From Robiginitomaculum sp. (lineage in GTDB: Bacteria > Pseudomonadota > Alphaproteobacteria > Caulobacterales > Maricaulaceae): a DNA stretch of 64,000 nt. The notes under the pieces were generated by a model. It did no database searches, was not told the origin of the DNA, and saw only the letters and a program-made list of their open reading frames with translations. The position numbers and the translations under genes were made by a program. The stretch covers positions 1 to 64,000 of the forward strand of contig WFUF01000002.1 of NCBI GenBank assembly GCA_015485155.1. Direction: 5' to 3'. This document shows, one piece after another, positions 9,363 through 17,872 of this stretch. The stretch's first letter is position 1; the number at the start of each line of letters is the position of its first letter.

Positions 9363-10199
9363 ATGGCTATAAACAACTCAGTCAATACAAATTTCGGGGC
9401 AGCAGTTGCCCTGCAAAACTTGTCGAAGACGAATATGGAATTACGTGAAGTGCAAAATCGCATCAACACTGGCTACAAGGTTGCATCAGCAAGGGATAAT
9501 GGCGGAATTTTCGCTATTGCTCAAAAGCTGCGCGGCGAAGTAGCTGGCTATAATGCGGTGCAGCAATCACTATCCAGAGTACAATCCACAGTCGATGTCG
9601 CCTCGGCGGCTGGTACTGCGATTTCTGACCTATTGATTGAAATGAAGGAAAAGGCATTAGCTTCTTCTGACAGTTCACTCGATAGTGCATCACGCACAGC
9701 ATTGAACGAAGACTTTACTGCTTTGCGCGATCAGATTGCCAAGATTGTCTCCAATGCGTCATTCAATGGAACCAATCTGCTTGACGGCTCGACCAACAGT
9801 ATTTCGGCCTTGGCCAATTCTGACGGATCAAGCGTAATAACAGTGCTGGATGAAGATCTATCACTGGGCGGATCTATTGTGACCCTTGAGACCACCGAAG
9901 CAATTAATACCGTTACCAAGGCAACGGCAGCTGTGACCAAAATCACTAACAGCATTAACAATGTTGGTGCCGCTCTTGCCAGGTTAGGTACAAAGTCGAA
10001 AGCTCTGGAAATTCAGTCCACATTTGTCACCAAATTGAGCGATGAAACCAATTCAGGCATAGGTAGCCTGGTGGATGCAGATCTGGCGAAGGAAAGTGCG
10101 CGCTTGCAGGCGCTGCAAACCAAGCAGCAACTTGGCGTACAGGCATTGTCCATTGCCAATTCAGCACCGCAAATGGTGCTGTCGTTCTTTAGAGGGTAA
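9363..10199 (+). CDS. Flagellin (copy 1)
   Basis: A 278-residue short flagellin of the alphaproteobacterial type, with the conserved D0/D1 ends only. The N-terminus has NTNFGAAVALQNLSKTN and a VQNRINTGYKV stretch; the C-terminus has DADLAKESARLQALQTKQQLGVQALSIAN. The middle (about residues 130-200) is a small replacement for the variable D2/D3 region. An upstream in-frame start at 9282 would add 27 unlikely residues; ATG 9363 behind GGAAGGACC is preferred. Residues about 130-203 are encoded by DNA almost identical to flagellin 2. It has its own sigma-54 promoter and terminator. Confidence 0.96.
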   Translation: MAINNSVNTNFGAAVALQNLSKTNMELREVQNRINTGYKVASARDNGGIFAIAQKLRGEVAGYNAVQQSLSRVQSTVDVASAAGTAISDLLIEMKEKALASSDSSLDSASRTALNEDFTALRDQIAKIVSNASFNGTNLLDGSTNSISALANSDGSSVITVLDEDLSLGGSIVTLETTEAINTVTKATAAVTKITNSINNVGAALARLGTKSKALEIQSTFVTKLSDETNSGIGSLVDADLAKESARLQALQTKQQLGVQALSIANSAPQMVLSFFRG

Positions 10200-10205
10200 A
10201 CGGCG

Positions 10206-10250
10206 GACGGGAGGCTCTGGCTAGTATTTGCGCCTCCCGTCACCTTTTTG
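10206..10250 (+). terminator. Rho-independent terminator of flagellin 1
   Basis: GACGGGAGGC (10206-10215) pairs with GCCTCCCGTC (10232-10241), followed by ACCTTTTTG. A strong 10-bp stem with a short T run, 6 bp after the stop codon. Confidence 0.88.
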
Positions 10251-10312
10251 TCACGAGTTTGTTATGAGTTTGGTAACCATGAAGATGGGCAAAAACCCGC
10301 CGATCGGGCACA

Positions 10313-10354
10313 TATTGCCGCGTCGTTTGTTCAGCGTAGGCACAATTTGCCGTG
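10313..10354. promoter_or_regulatory. Candidate upstream activator (FlbD-type) sites for flagellin 2
   Basis: Two similar motifs, TATTGCCGCG (10313-10322) and ATTTGCCGTG (10345-10354), lie about 145 and 115 bp upstream of the predicted transcription start. The first shares TTGCCGCG with the site upstream of flagellin 1. Assignment to FlbD is inferred from position only. Confidence 0.35.
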
Positions 10355-10440
10355 CCATAATGGCACACTGATTTTTTTATCATATTTTTATGTAGCAGAA
10401 TCAAAAGATTATCATCTTGCTGGTTTCTGCGTGCCGTTTG

Positions 10441-10458
10441 CTGGCCCTTGGATTGCAA
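10441..10458 (+). promoter_or_regulatory. Sigma-54 promoter of flagellin 2
   Basis: CTGGCCCTTGGATTGCAA has GG at 10443-10444 and GC at 10455-10456 (GG-N10-GC). Start of transcription is expected near 10468, about 67 nt before the ATG. Confidence 0.75.
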
Positions 10459-10534
10459 AGGTTTGCCCGGGTCAAAGACCCCCGCCTGCGCATAATGCGC
10501 TCCTGCGGTAACCTTAAAAAGGAAGGGCCAAGAA

Positions 10535-11359
10535 ATGGCTTCAGTAAATACAAATATGGGTGCACTTGTTGCGCTTCAAAACCTAAACAACACCAATCGT
10601 GAAATTTCAACTGTTCAAAACCGCATCAACACCGGTTACAAAGTTGCCAATGCTAAAGACAATGGCGGCGCATTTGCTATTGCACAAAAGCTGCGTGGTG
10701 AAGTTGCCGGCTATAATGCTGTGCAAGGATCGCTTTCACGGGTTCAGTCTACAGTTGACGTAGCCTCTGCTGCTGGTACTGCGGTTTCTGATCTATTGAT
10801 CGAAATGAAGGAGAAAGCTCTTGCTGCCTCCGACAGCTCTTTGGACAGTGCATCACGCACAGCATTGAACGAAGACTTTGTTGCTTTGCGCGATCAGGTC
10901 GCCAAAGTGATCTCCAATGCGTCATTCAATGGAACCAATCTGCTTGACGGCTCGACCAATAGTATTTCGGCCTTGGCCAATTCTGACGGATCAAGCGTAA
11001 TAACAGTGCTGGATGAAAATCTATCACTGGGCGGATCTATTGTGACCCTTGAGACCACCGAAGCAATTAATACCGTTACCAAGGCAACGGCAGCTGTGAC
11101 CAAAATCACTAACAGCATTAACAATGTTGGTGCTTCACTGGCTCGTCTTGGTACCAAGTCCAAGGCTCTGGAAATCCAGTCCACATTCGTAACCAAACTG
11201 TCCGATGCCACAACAGCCGGTATTGGCAATCTGGTTGATGCGGATCTGGCCAAGGAAAGCGCAAGATTGCAGGCCTTGCAGGTCAAACAGCAATTGGGCG
11301 TACAGGCTCTTTCGATTGCCAATTCGGCACCGAGCCTGGTGCTTGGATTCTTCCGCTAA
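10535..11359 (+). CDS. Flagellin (copy 2)
   Basis: A 274-residue short flagellin, very close to copy 1 in protein sequence, with N-terminal NTNMGALVALQNLNNTN and C-terminal DADLAKESARLQALQVKQQLGVQALSIAN. GGAAGGGCC precedes the ATG. Nucleotides 10913-11133 differ from copy 1 at only two positions by eye, whereas both flanks differ at many synonymous sites. Expected to polymerise into the flagellar filament after export by the flagellar type III system. Confidence 0.96.
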   Translation: MASVNTNMGALVALQNLNNTNREISTVQNRINTGYKVANAKDNGGAFAIAQKLRGEVAGYNAVQGSLSRVQSTVDVASAAGTAVSDLLIEMKEKALAASDSSLDSASRTALNEDFVALRDQVAKVISNASFNGTNLLDGSTNSISALANSDGSSVITVLDENLSLGGSIVTLETTEAINTVTKATAAVTKITNSINNVGASLARLGTKSKALEIQSTFVTKLSDATTAGIGNLVDADLAKESARLQALQVKQQLGVQALSIANSAPSLVLGFFR

Positions 11360-11377
11360 ACAACGGAATAGAAAAAC

Positions 11378-11420
11378 AACCAGGCGGAACATTGGGGTCC
11401 TTCGTTTCGTCTGGTTGATT
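11378..11420 (+). terminator. Stem-loop after flagellin 2 (possible attenuating terminator before flaG)
   Basis: AACCAGGCG near 11378 can pair with CGTCTGGTT near 11408-11416 (one G-T pair), followed by GATTTTCC. The T run is short, so some transcripts may read through into flaG, for which no separate promoter was recognised. Confidence 0.5.
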
Positions 11421-11519
11421 TTCCAATCCTCTTTCTGATCCATTTAAGCCTGCGAGTTAGAAGATGGGCGGGTCAGATTCCATTTCGGGGAGGCGCTTTA
11501 AGTCAAGGGCGTTACGATT

Positions 11520-11879
11520 ATGAAAACCCAATTCGGAGCCAGTTCAAGTGCTGCAATGGTAACCGCGAATACTGGCAGGATAGTAAAATCATCTGGTCAA
11601 ACCGAAGGCGCGGTACAGCCTGTTGCCTCGGCGGGCGCTGTGGGTGAAAAACAGCAATCTTTAGAACCAGATCCAAGGCAGCAACAGCCAAATAGCGCAC
11701 AATTGCCAGACAACTCACGCCTGACAATTGAGCACGATAAGGAAACCGGCAAGTTTATTTACAAGACCGTTGACCGTGAAACCGGTGAAGTAATAAAGCA
11801 ATGGCCTCGAGAAGAGGTGTTAAAAGCCATATCAGCATATCAGAAGGCTTCCGGCTTGATTGTGGACAAAAAGGTCTGA
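11520..11879 (+). CDS. flaG: FlaG family flagellar protein
   Basis: A 119-residue protein. The first 70 residues are low-complexity (Gln, Ser, Ala, Pro) and the last 50 match the FlaG domain: KFIYKTVDRETGEVIKQWP followed by EEVLKAISAYQKASG. FlaG proteins influence filament length in other bacteria. It lies between two flagellins on the same strand, 160 bp after flagellin 2. ATG 11520 has AAGGG 8-9 bases upstream. Confidence 0.85.
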   Translation: MKTQFGASSSAAMVTANTGRIVKSSGQTEGAVQPVASAGAVGEKQQSLEPDPRQQQPNSAQLPDNSRLTIEHDKETGKFIYKTVDRETGEVIKQWPREEVLKAISAYQKASGLIVDKKV

Positions 11880-11933
11880 TCTGCAAGCCTTACCTTTGGC
11901 TGTTTGCCATCAATTCCTAAAAGTCGGTATCAA

Positions 11934-11943
11934 CCCGGCAAAT
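11934..11943. promoter_or_regulatory. Candidate upstream activator (FlbD-type) site for flagellin 3
   Basis: CCCGGCAAAT is the inverted form of ATTTGCCGGG and lies about 140 bp upstream of the predicted transcription start, at the same distance as the TTGCCG sites of the other flagellins. Function inferred. Confidence 0.35.
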
Positions 11944-12052
11944 GTGTCCTTATGAGGATATTTAGCTAGTCCTCTTTTGCCTGATCCCTTTCCCCAATAA
12001 GATAATTACTGTTATAATTATTTGAAATATAAGAGTAAATTAGATTAACCAT

Positions 12053-12071
12053 GTTTGGCACGCTATTTGCG
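12053..12071 (+). promoter_or_regulatory. Sigma-54 promoter of flagellin 3
   Basis: TTTGGCACGCTATTTGCGA fits the -24/-12 consensus (TGGCACG-N4-TTGC) perfectly, with GG at 12057-12058 and GC at 12069-12070. Transcription should begin near 12081, about 55 nt before the ATG. Confidence 0.92.
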
Positions 12072-12135
12072 ATGAGGTGAGCAAGCAGGCGGCTCAGCCC
12101 GTCGGCATCAGTTTACCGATGATCGGAGCAAACCT

Positions 12136-12969
12136 ATGACCTTGAGTGTGCAAACCAACAAGTCAGCCTTAGTTGCCCTACAGCAGCTAACCAATACCAA
12201 TCAGCAGCTGGATCAGGCTCAAAGCCGGATCAGCACGGGCCTGAAAGTGCAGGGCGCCAAGGATAATGCTGCTGTTTATGCAGTAGCACAGGGTTTACGT
12301 GCTGATATTGGCGGCTATAGCGCAGTTAGCACTTCTCTTGATAGGGCGACAAGCATCGGAAATGTGGCATTGTCGGCAGGTGAATCGATCTCGGATTTGT
12401 TGATACAGATGCGTGAGAAGGCCACGGCAGCCTCTGATAGCTCTATCGACACCTTCACCAGGCAAGCCTATGATTCAGACTTCAAGGCGCTGATTTCACA
12501 GGTGCAAACCATTATCGCCAATGCAGAATTTGATGGCGCTAATATTCTTGATAGTTCCAATTCACCGGGTATCGGCTTTTTGGCTGATGCTGATGGTACC
12601 CGCACCTTGACCCTAAACACCCAGAATATGTCGCTAGGAGGATCAATTATTACGCTGGAGGCAACAGCAAGTCTTGGAACCCAGACATTGGCCAGCGGCT
12701 TGGTTGACACACTTAAAACCAGTCTTGAAAACGTAAATCAGGCATTGGCCAATTTGGGGTCTGATGTCAAAAAGCTTGAAGCACACAATCTGTTTGTAAC
12801 CAAGCTGACCGATACTCTGGAAGTAGGTGTTGGCGATCTGGTAGATGCGGATATGGCCAAAGAAAGTGCGCAATTACAGGCTCTGCAAATCAAACAGCAA
12901 TTGGGTGTGCAGGCGTTGTCAATTGCCAACTCCCGTCCGCAAATCATCCTGTCCCTGTTCCAAGGCTAG
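12136..12969 (+). CDS. Flagellin (copy 3, diverged)
   Basis: A 277-residue flagellin, clearly homologous to copies 1 and 2 but much more diverged (N-terminus SVQTNKSALVALQQLTNTN; C-terminus DADMAKESAQLQALQIKQQLGVQALSIAN). The conserved ends are intact, so it should be functional, perhaps in another part of the filament, as is known for multi-flagellin Caulobacter filaments. It has the best sigma-54 promoter of the three and its own terminator. Confidence 0.95.
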   Translation: MTLSVQTNKSALVALQQLTNTNQQLDQAQSRISTGLKVQGAKDNAAVYAVAQGLRADIGGYSAVSTSLDRATSIGNVALSAGESISDLLIQMREKATAASDSSIDTFTRQAYDSDFKALISQVQTIIANAEFDGANILDSSNSPGIGFLADADGTRTLTLNTQNMSLGGSIITLEATASLGTQTLASGLVDTLKTSLENVNQALANLGSDVKKLEAHNLFVTKLTDTLEVGVGDLVDADMAKESAQLQALQIKQQLGVQALSIANSRPQIILSLFQG

Positions 12970-13008
12970 TATAAGGCCAAAGGGACATCTGCCCGAAGAG
13001 GCGTTGGG

Positions 13009-13050
13009 CCCGGTGCGTTCGTAAATATACGGGCGCACCGGGATTTTTAT
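13009..13050 (+). terminator. Rho-independent terminator of flagellin 3
   Basis: CCCGGTGCG (13009-13017) pairs with CGCACCGGG (13034-13042), followed by ATTTTTATT. Confidence 0.88.
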
Positions 13051-13626
13051 TGACCAAAATTCGCAATAAAATCTCTTACCCTGTTTTCCACGGGACAATT
13101 ACCAAAGGCAGACACAATCGGGTTACCGGTTGCATATTTATTTGCGAGCGTTAGGAACCGGCAAAACCCCTGAAATTATTGGGTTTGAAAAGAAATATTC
13201 ACCTGTCAAAGAGCTTCTGTTTGGGTGCAAGGCACCCCAACCCTTGCATTATAACAGTTTTTGGGAAGGCGGGCGCCTTTTGCACTTATCCCCGATCCTC
13301 AAGGGTCAGTTAGTGTCATCAAGGGTCATTTAAGGGTCAGTTTATTACCATCAAGTGCTGTTTTGGTATGATTGCAGGGGATATCAAGTATCACTCAAGG
13401 GACAGCGAAATTTACGCTGACCCTATAAGTGACCCTTAAGAGTGACCCTCGTCACCGACCCTGGCAAATGACTTCAGCCCAAACCGTAACTTACGCGACG
13501 TAAGTCCGTCCCTGCAATGATAACGGCATGAGTTAGTAGCCTTGGTTGGATGGGATTTGAACTTCCCGCTGACTTTAAGTTCTTTGACACGCTTACTATA
13601 GAAAAGCGAACCAATGTAAAAAATAT
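13051..13626. other. Intergenic region with no supported gene; contains a GGGTCA/TGACCC repeat cluster
   Basis: No open frame here looks coding. AAGGGTCA occurs at 13301-13308, 13321-13328 and 13332-13339; the inverse TGACCCT occurs at 13418-13424, 13430-13437 and 13443-13449, with a CGACCCT at 13456-13462. A separate palindrome, ACTTACG-CGA-CGTAAGT, is at 13489-13505. The three-plus-three arrangement could fold or could be a multi-site binding region. No function is claimed. Confidence 0.6.
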
Positions 13627-13667
13627 TTGACATAGTGAAATAAATAACTAACCTAAGGTAAAGTTAG
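13627..13667 (+). promoter_or_regulatory. Candidate promoter and operator of the membrane protein/XRE pair
   Basis: TTGACA at 13627-13632 is a good -35 box, but the -10 region 17 bp on (AACCTA) is poor. The palindrome ACCTAAGGT (13651-13659) and a larger CCTAA...TTAGG inverted repeat overlap the -10 and reach the ribosome-binding site. This would suit autoregulation by the XRE protein; inference only. Confidence 0.4.
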
Positions 13668-13677
13668 GAGAACCGTT

Positions 13678-14157
13678 ATGGATCTATCAAATCGGGAACG
13701 AAGTATTCTGGGCCATCTGGTCTTTGAGGTCGGAATTACCATTTATTATCTTTGGCACGCATTTAGGCTTCCAGCCGAGACCCTGCTAAGTTCTAAACAA
13801 TGGGTGGGGCTGGTGGTTAGCATTATTCCGATTGCCATTTTTGGTGGTATATTGACCGGTGCTATTGTCAGCATTACCAAATCGAAGCTACCGGCAGCTG
13901 ACGAGCGTGACCTTGGCATTGAGGGCAAGGCCATGGGTCTTGCCTATCGGGTCATGGTTGCTGCGATTGTGCTTTATGTTGGCATGCTTGGCCTTGGTTA
14001 TGGTATTTTGCCGGATTTACTGAATGTGATGGATAAACAAGCCATTGTGTTTGCGATTACGCCGCTAAGCGTTCTAAATACCATGATTGCTATTATGCTG
14101 GTGGCGGAAACGGTAAAGTATATCAGCCAGCTTTGGTTTTATCGGCGGGGGTATTAA
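13678..14157 (+). CDS. Four-helix membrane protein of an XRE-linked pair
   Basis: A 159-residue protein with about four hydrophobic segments (VFEVGITIYYLWHAF; VGLVVSIIPIAIFGGILTGAI; VMVAAIVLYVGMLGLGYGIL; LSVLNTMIAIMLVAETV) and a short basic C-terminus. No family is firmly recognised; it resembles the small DUF2178-like membrane proteins often encoded beside short HTH regulators. Start ATG 13678 has TTAGGAGAA upstream. It is one base apart from the XRE gene, so the two are probably co-translated. Confidence 0.8.
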   Translation: MDLSNRERSILGHLVFEVGITIYYLWHAFRLPAETLLSSKQWVGLVVSIIPIAIFGGILTGAIVSITKSKLPAADERDLGIEGKAMGLAYRVMVAAIVLYVGMLGLGYGILPDLLNVMDKQAIVFAITPLSVLNTMIAIMLVAETVKYISQLWFYRRGY

Positions 14158-14158
14158 G

Positions 14159-14389
14159 ATGGGCAAAACCCGTATCCGCAATGAAATCAGAACCTTGCGA
14201 TTCTTTGCCAATGAGATGAGCCAGGCGGCCCTGGCAGAAAAAATCGGAGTAACCAGACAAACTGTAATGGCGATTGAGGCTGCTAAATATTCACCGTCAC
14301 TGGAATTGGCCTTCAAAATTGCCGCCGTATTTGGCAAGGAGCTGGACGAAGTTTTTATCTATCAGGATGAAGAGATAAATAATGACTGA
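14159..14389 (+). CDS. Small XRE-family HTH transcriptional regulator
   Basis: A 76-residue protein consisting of one Cro/C1-type helix-turn-helix: MSQAALAEKIGVTRQTVMAIE then YSPSLELAFKIAAVFGKELDEVF. This compact type usually pairs with a membrane protein gene, as here. Its 3' end overlaps rnhB by 8 bp. It may regulate its own operon through the palindromes near 13650. Confidence 0.88.
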   Translation: MGKTRIRNEIRTLRFFANEMSQAALAEKIGVTRQTVMAIEAAKYSPSLELAFKIAAVFGKELDEVFIYQDEEINND

Positions 14390-14969
14390 ACCTGTTTGCG
14401 GTATTGACGAAGCAGGCCGGGGGCCTGGGGCTGGCCCGGTGGTGGCAGCGGCGGTAATTTTGCCCATTGGGTTTGATGTTTCTGGCCTTAATGACAGCAA
14501 AAGACTGAGCCATAAAAAGCGAGAAGCCCTGTTTGAACAAATTACCGGGCATTGTTGCTGGGCTGTGGGAATAGCAGAACCTGAAGAAATTGACCGGATC
14601 AATGTTTTGCAGGCAACTATGGCTGCCATGCAGCGGGCAGTTCTGCATTTACCCTTGCAGCCCGCACGGGCAATTATTGATGGCAATAAGATACCTGCAA
14701 ACCTGCCCTGCCCAGCCAAAGCCATAATCGGAGGTGACGCATTAGAACCTGCAATATCGGCCGCCAGCATTATTGCCAAGGTGACGCGCGATCGTTTGAT
14801 GCTTGAAGCTGACAGGCGGTTTCCCGAATTTGGCTTTGCCAGACACAAGGGCTATTTAACCAAAGACCATAAAGCGGCCCTGCTTGCCCATGGCCCGTGT
14901 CCGATCCACAGATTTAGCTATGCGCCAGTGCAAGAAGCCGCCAGGTCATATTTGGCAGAGCTGGTTTAA
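14382..14969 (+). CDS. rnhB: Ribonuclease HII
   Basis: A 195-residue enzyme that cleaves RNA in RNA-DNA hybrids and at single ribonucleotides in DNA. The active site motif GIDEAGRGPGAGPVVAAAV is at the N-terminus, with later D residues in IIDGNK and AASIIAKVTRDR. It overlaps the XRE gene and directly precedes ccrM, an arrangement known from Caulobacter and relatives. Confidence 0.97.
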   Translation: MTEPVCGIDEAGRGPGAGPVVAAAVILPIGFDVSGLNDSKRLSHKKREALFEQITGHCCWAVGIAEPEEIDRINVLQATMAAMQRAVLHLPLQPARAIIDGNKIPANLPCPAKAIIGGDALEPAISAASIIAKVTRDRLMLEADRRFPEFGFARHKGYLTKDHKAALLAHGPCPIHRFSYAPVQEAARSYLAELV

Positions 14970-14980
14970 CCCCTTGTTAA
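14966..14980. promoter_or_regulatory. CtrA binding site upstream of ccrM
   Basis: TTAACCCCTTGTTAA is an exact TTAA-N7-TTAA box and overlaps the rnhB stop codon. More TTAACC or TAACCAT half-sites follow at 14977-14984, 15001-15009 and 15024-15029. In Caulobacter CtrA activates ccrM late in the cell cycle; the same role is inferred. Confidence 0.75.
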
Positions 14981-15042
14981 CCATAACTTTTAACCGTTTG
15001 CTAACCATAAGCTTTCAGCTCTGATTAACCGAAGCAGACCAC

Positions 15043-15047
15043 GATTC
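15043..15047. promoter_or_regulatory. GANTC (CcrM) methylation site in the ccrM leader
   Basis: GATTC lies 42 bp before the ccrM ATG and downstream of the CtrA box. In Caulobacter, GANTC sites in the ccrM leader make transcription depend on methylation state. One site is seen here. Confidence 0.5.
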
Positions 15048-15076
15048 ACCCAAAGGCGAAAAGCCGTATCAGTTGA

Positions 15077-16177
<1,101 letters not shown>

Positions 16178-16183
16178 ACCCTG

Positions 16184-16211
16184 ACCACCATGCCTGGTTA
16201 AGGCATGGTGG
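16184..16211. terminator. Stem-loop between convergent ccrM and the next gene
   Basis: CCACCATGCC (16185-16194) pairs with GGCATGGTGG (16202-16211) around a 7-nt loop. It lies between two convergent genes and has only a weak T run, so it may act as a bidirectional terminator or an mRNA 3' end. Confidence 0.6.
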
Positions 16212-16230
16212 CTGTTTGGCTGACGGGTAG

Positions 16231-16734
16231 TTAGTGAGTATAGCCTAAATAACGTACCAGACGTTTGGAGCCATGCTGTTTAACCGGCTTGCCATAGCGG
16301 TTTTCACAATATTTTACGGTGACAATGGCTCTTTCTCCCTGGTAATTGCCTTTGCGTTTTACCCGGAAGCATCCCTGATTATAACCGCGCCCTACCTGGA
16401 TGATTTTGCCGCGCACCTTGGTCCATGAATGTGGAATTCTATTATAGTACCGATCGTGAGGGTAAGGCTGCCAGTTTCGGTTATAATAATTGTTCCTGTT
16501 CCATCTGTTTCCATAACCATAGCGGCCCCGGCGTTCGTCATGGCTGATGCGGTTATTGCGTTGCCAGCGCCGGTATTCGCGATCACTAAAGCCATGGGGT
16601 GCGCTGGCCTTGATGATCTTGGCATTGGGTGAGGGTCGCTCATTGGCCGATGCCGGGCCGGTTACAGCGGCAATGGCAAGTGCCGCCAGCATGCCTGAAA
16701 CGAGGTATTTGGTGGAAAGATATGCGGTGTTCAT
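16231..16734 (-). CDS. Secreted basic Tyr/Arg/Asn-rich protein of unknown function
   Basis: A 167-residue protein with a clear signal peptide (hydrophobic run LVSGMLAALAIAAVTG, cleavage near ASA-NE). The mature part has an Arg/Tyr/Asn/Trp-rich stretch (about residues 70-110) and a C-terminal region with two Cys (GCFRV, KYCEN) that may form a disulfide. A longer frame exists to 16887, but ATG 16734 with GGAG seven bases upstream starts exactly at the signal peptide. No known family recognised. Confidence 0.8.
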   Translation of the reverse strand: MNTAYLSTKYLVSGMLAALAIAAVTGPASANERPSPNAKIIKASAPHGFSDREYRRWQRNNRISHDERRGRYGYGNRWNRNNYYNRNWQPYPHDRYYNRIPHSWTKVRGKIIQVGRGYNQGCFRVKRKGNYQGERAIVTVKYCENRYGKPVKQHGSKRLVRYLGYTH

Positions 16735-16828
16735 GTCTAACTCCTGGTCGATGCAAAATCCCTCTGCATGGATCAGTATTGACACAATTCTTATGAAACT
16801 TGCCTGAACGTACGATTCAGCTTGGTGA

Positions 16829-17806
16829 TTATTCGTTATTATCCAGGGGAGCTTGCTCAAGTTTTTGTAAAAACTCACGGGCATCAACGGCGCTTAACAC
16901 CGGTATTTCCGCCATGGGCAAATGTCCGACATTATCATAAACAGTCAGTGAAGAATTGGGGATGGTGCGGGCAAACCACTCGCCTTCGCTCAAGTCCACA
17001 AACCGGTCTTCACGGCCCCATAAAATTAAGGTGGGAGTTTGCAGTTTTGCCAGATCCTTGTGGAATAAGGGCCCGCGCTCTTCTGCTGTCATGCGCATAC
17101 GCAAGGCGCGGCGGTTGCCGGGTCGCAGGGTCAATTGCCAGTAAAGATCAACTTTTTCATCAGTTACAAAGCCTTTGACATGGCTGGCATCCTGTAGGCC
17201 GCGCTCGATCATAAAGCGCGGGGTAATCACTTCGAGCAGTAAATTTGCAACCGGGATACCAGCTAAAACAAATGCCGGGGTTAAGGGCGCAGGATTGATG
17301 TTCGGCCCGCCAGAGGCATCAAGCAAAATTAAACCATCGACAAATTCTTCATGGGCCAGAGTATAACGCCATGCCACATTGCCGCCAAAGGAATTGCCAC
17401 CGATTACAAAGCGTTTAAGCCCCAGAAATTCGCGTACCCGCTCTATGGTGCGCACCGAGCATTCCACTGAATAATCACAATCAGCAATCGGCCCGGTTAA
17501 GCCATGGCCTGGCAGATCAAGGGTTATAATTCGGTAATCATCGCCCAATTGCTCAACCCATGGCTGCCAGGTATGCAAGGAAGATGAAGTGCCATGCAGC
17601 AGTAACAAGGTGCGGCCTGATTTATTACCCTGATCACGGATATGAACCCGCTCGCCACTGTCTAAAGTGATAAATTTTGATGGCTCTTTAGCGTATTTTG
17701 CTTCAAGTATGGCCGGGTCTATATCGGGGGTTCTGAACAGCCAGACCGCAAAGGCCATAACCCCTGTTAAAAACACAAAAATCACCAAAGCGCGTTTCAT
17801 AACCAT
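16829..17806 (-). CDS. Alpha/beta hydrolase with N-terminal membrane anchor
   Basis: A 325-residue alpha/beta hydrolase of the esterase/haloperoxidase-like type. A single hydrophobic segment (LVIFVFLTGVMAFAVWLF) anchors or exports it. The oxyanion region LLLLHGTSSS, the nucleophile elbow GGNSFGGN, an acid in ILWGREDRFV and the catalytic His in VGHLPM are all present. Substrate cannot be told. Two ATG codons (17806 and 17800) are possible. It lies in a minus-strand run with another hydrolase and an acyl-CoA synthetase, which hints at lipid or ester metabolism. Confidence 0.88.
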   Translation of the reverse strand: MVMKRALVIFVFLTGVMAFAVWLFRTPDIDPAILEAKYAKEPSKFITLDSGERVHIRDQGNKSGRTLLLLHGTSSSLHTWQPWVEQLGDDYRIITLDLPGHGLTGPIADCDYSVECSVRTIERVREFLGLKRFVIGGNSFGGNVAWRYTLAHEEFVDGLILLDASGGPNINPAPLTPAFVLAGIPVANLLLEVITPRFMIERGLQDASHVKGFVTDEKVDLYWQLTLRPGNRRALRMRMTAEERGPLFHKDLAKLQTPTLILWGREDRFVDLSEGEWFARTIPNSSLTVYDNVGHLPMAEIPVLSAVDAREFLQKLEQAPLDNNE

Positions 17807-17872
17807 GCCTGTTTACTCAAGTTTTGCTAAAATAGCTGAATTGGCAATAAAATGCCAGAGTCTTAAAAAGAC

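Noticed and set aside
10894-11322. 142-residue reverse-strand ORF inside flagellin 2 (and similar ones in flagellins 1 and 3)
   Set aside because: It is a shadow of the flagellin frame; it follows the conserved flagellin codons and has no start signal or family match.
13130-13333. 67-residue plus-strand ORF in the flagellin-XRE gap
   Set aside because: No ribosome-binding site, composition unlike a protein, and it runs into the repeated GGGTCA motifs.
13436-13633. tRNA-like or integration-site remnant and a 65-residue minus ORF
   Set aside because: GGGATTTGAAC at about 13551-13561 recalls a reverse T-arm, but no acceptor, D or anticodon stems can be formed.
14355-14848. Large minus-strand ORFs opposite rnhB
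   Set aside because: They mirror the conserved RNase HII codons and carry no features of their own.
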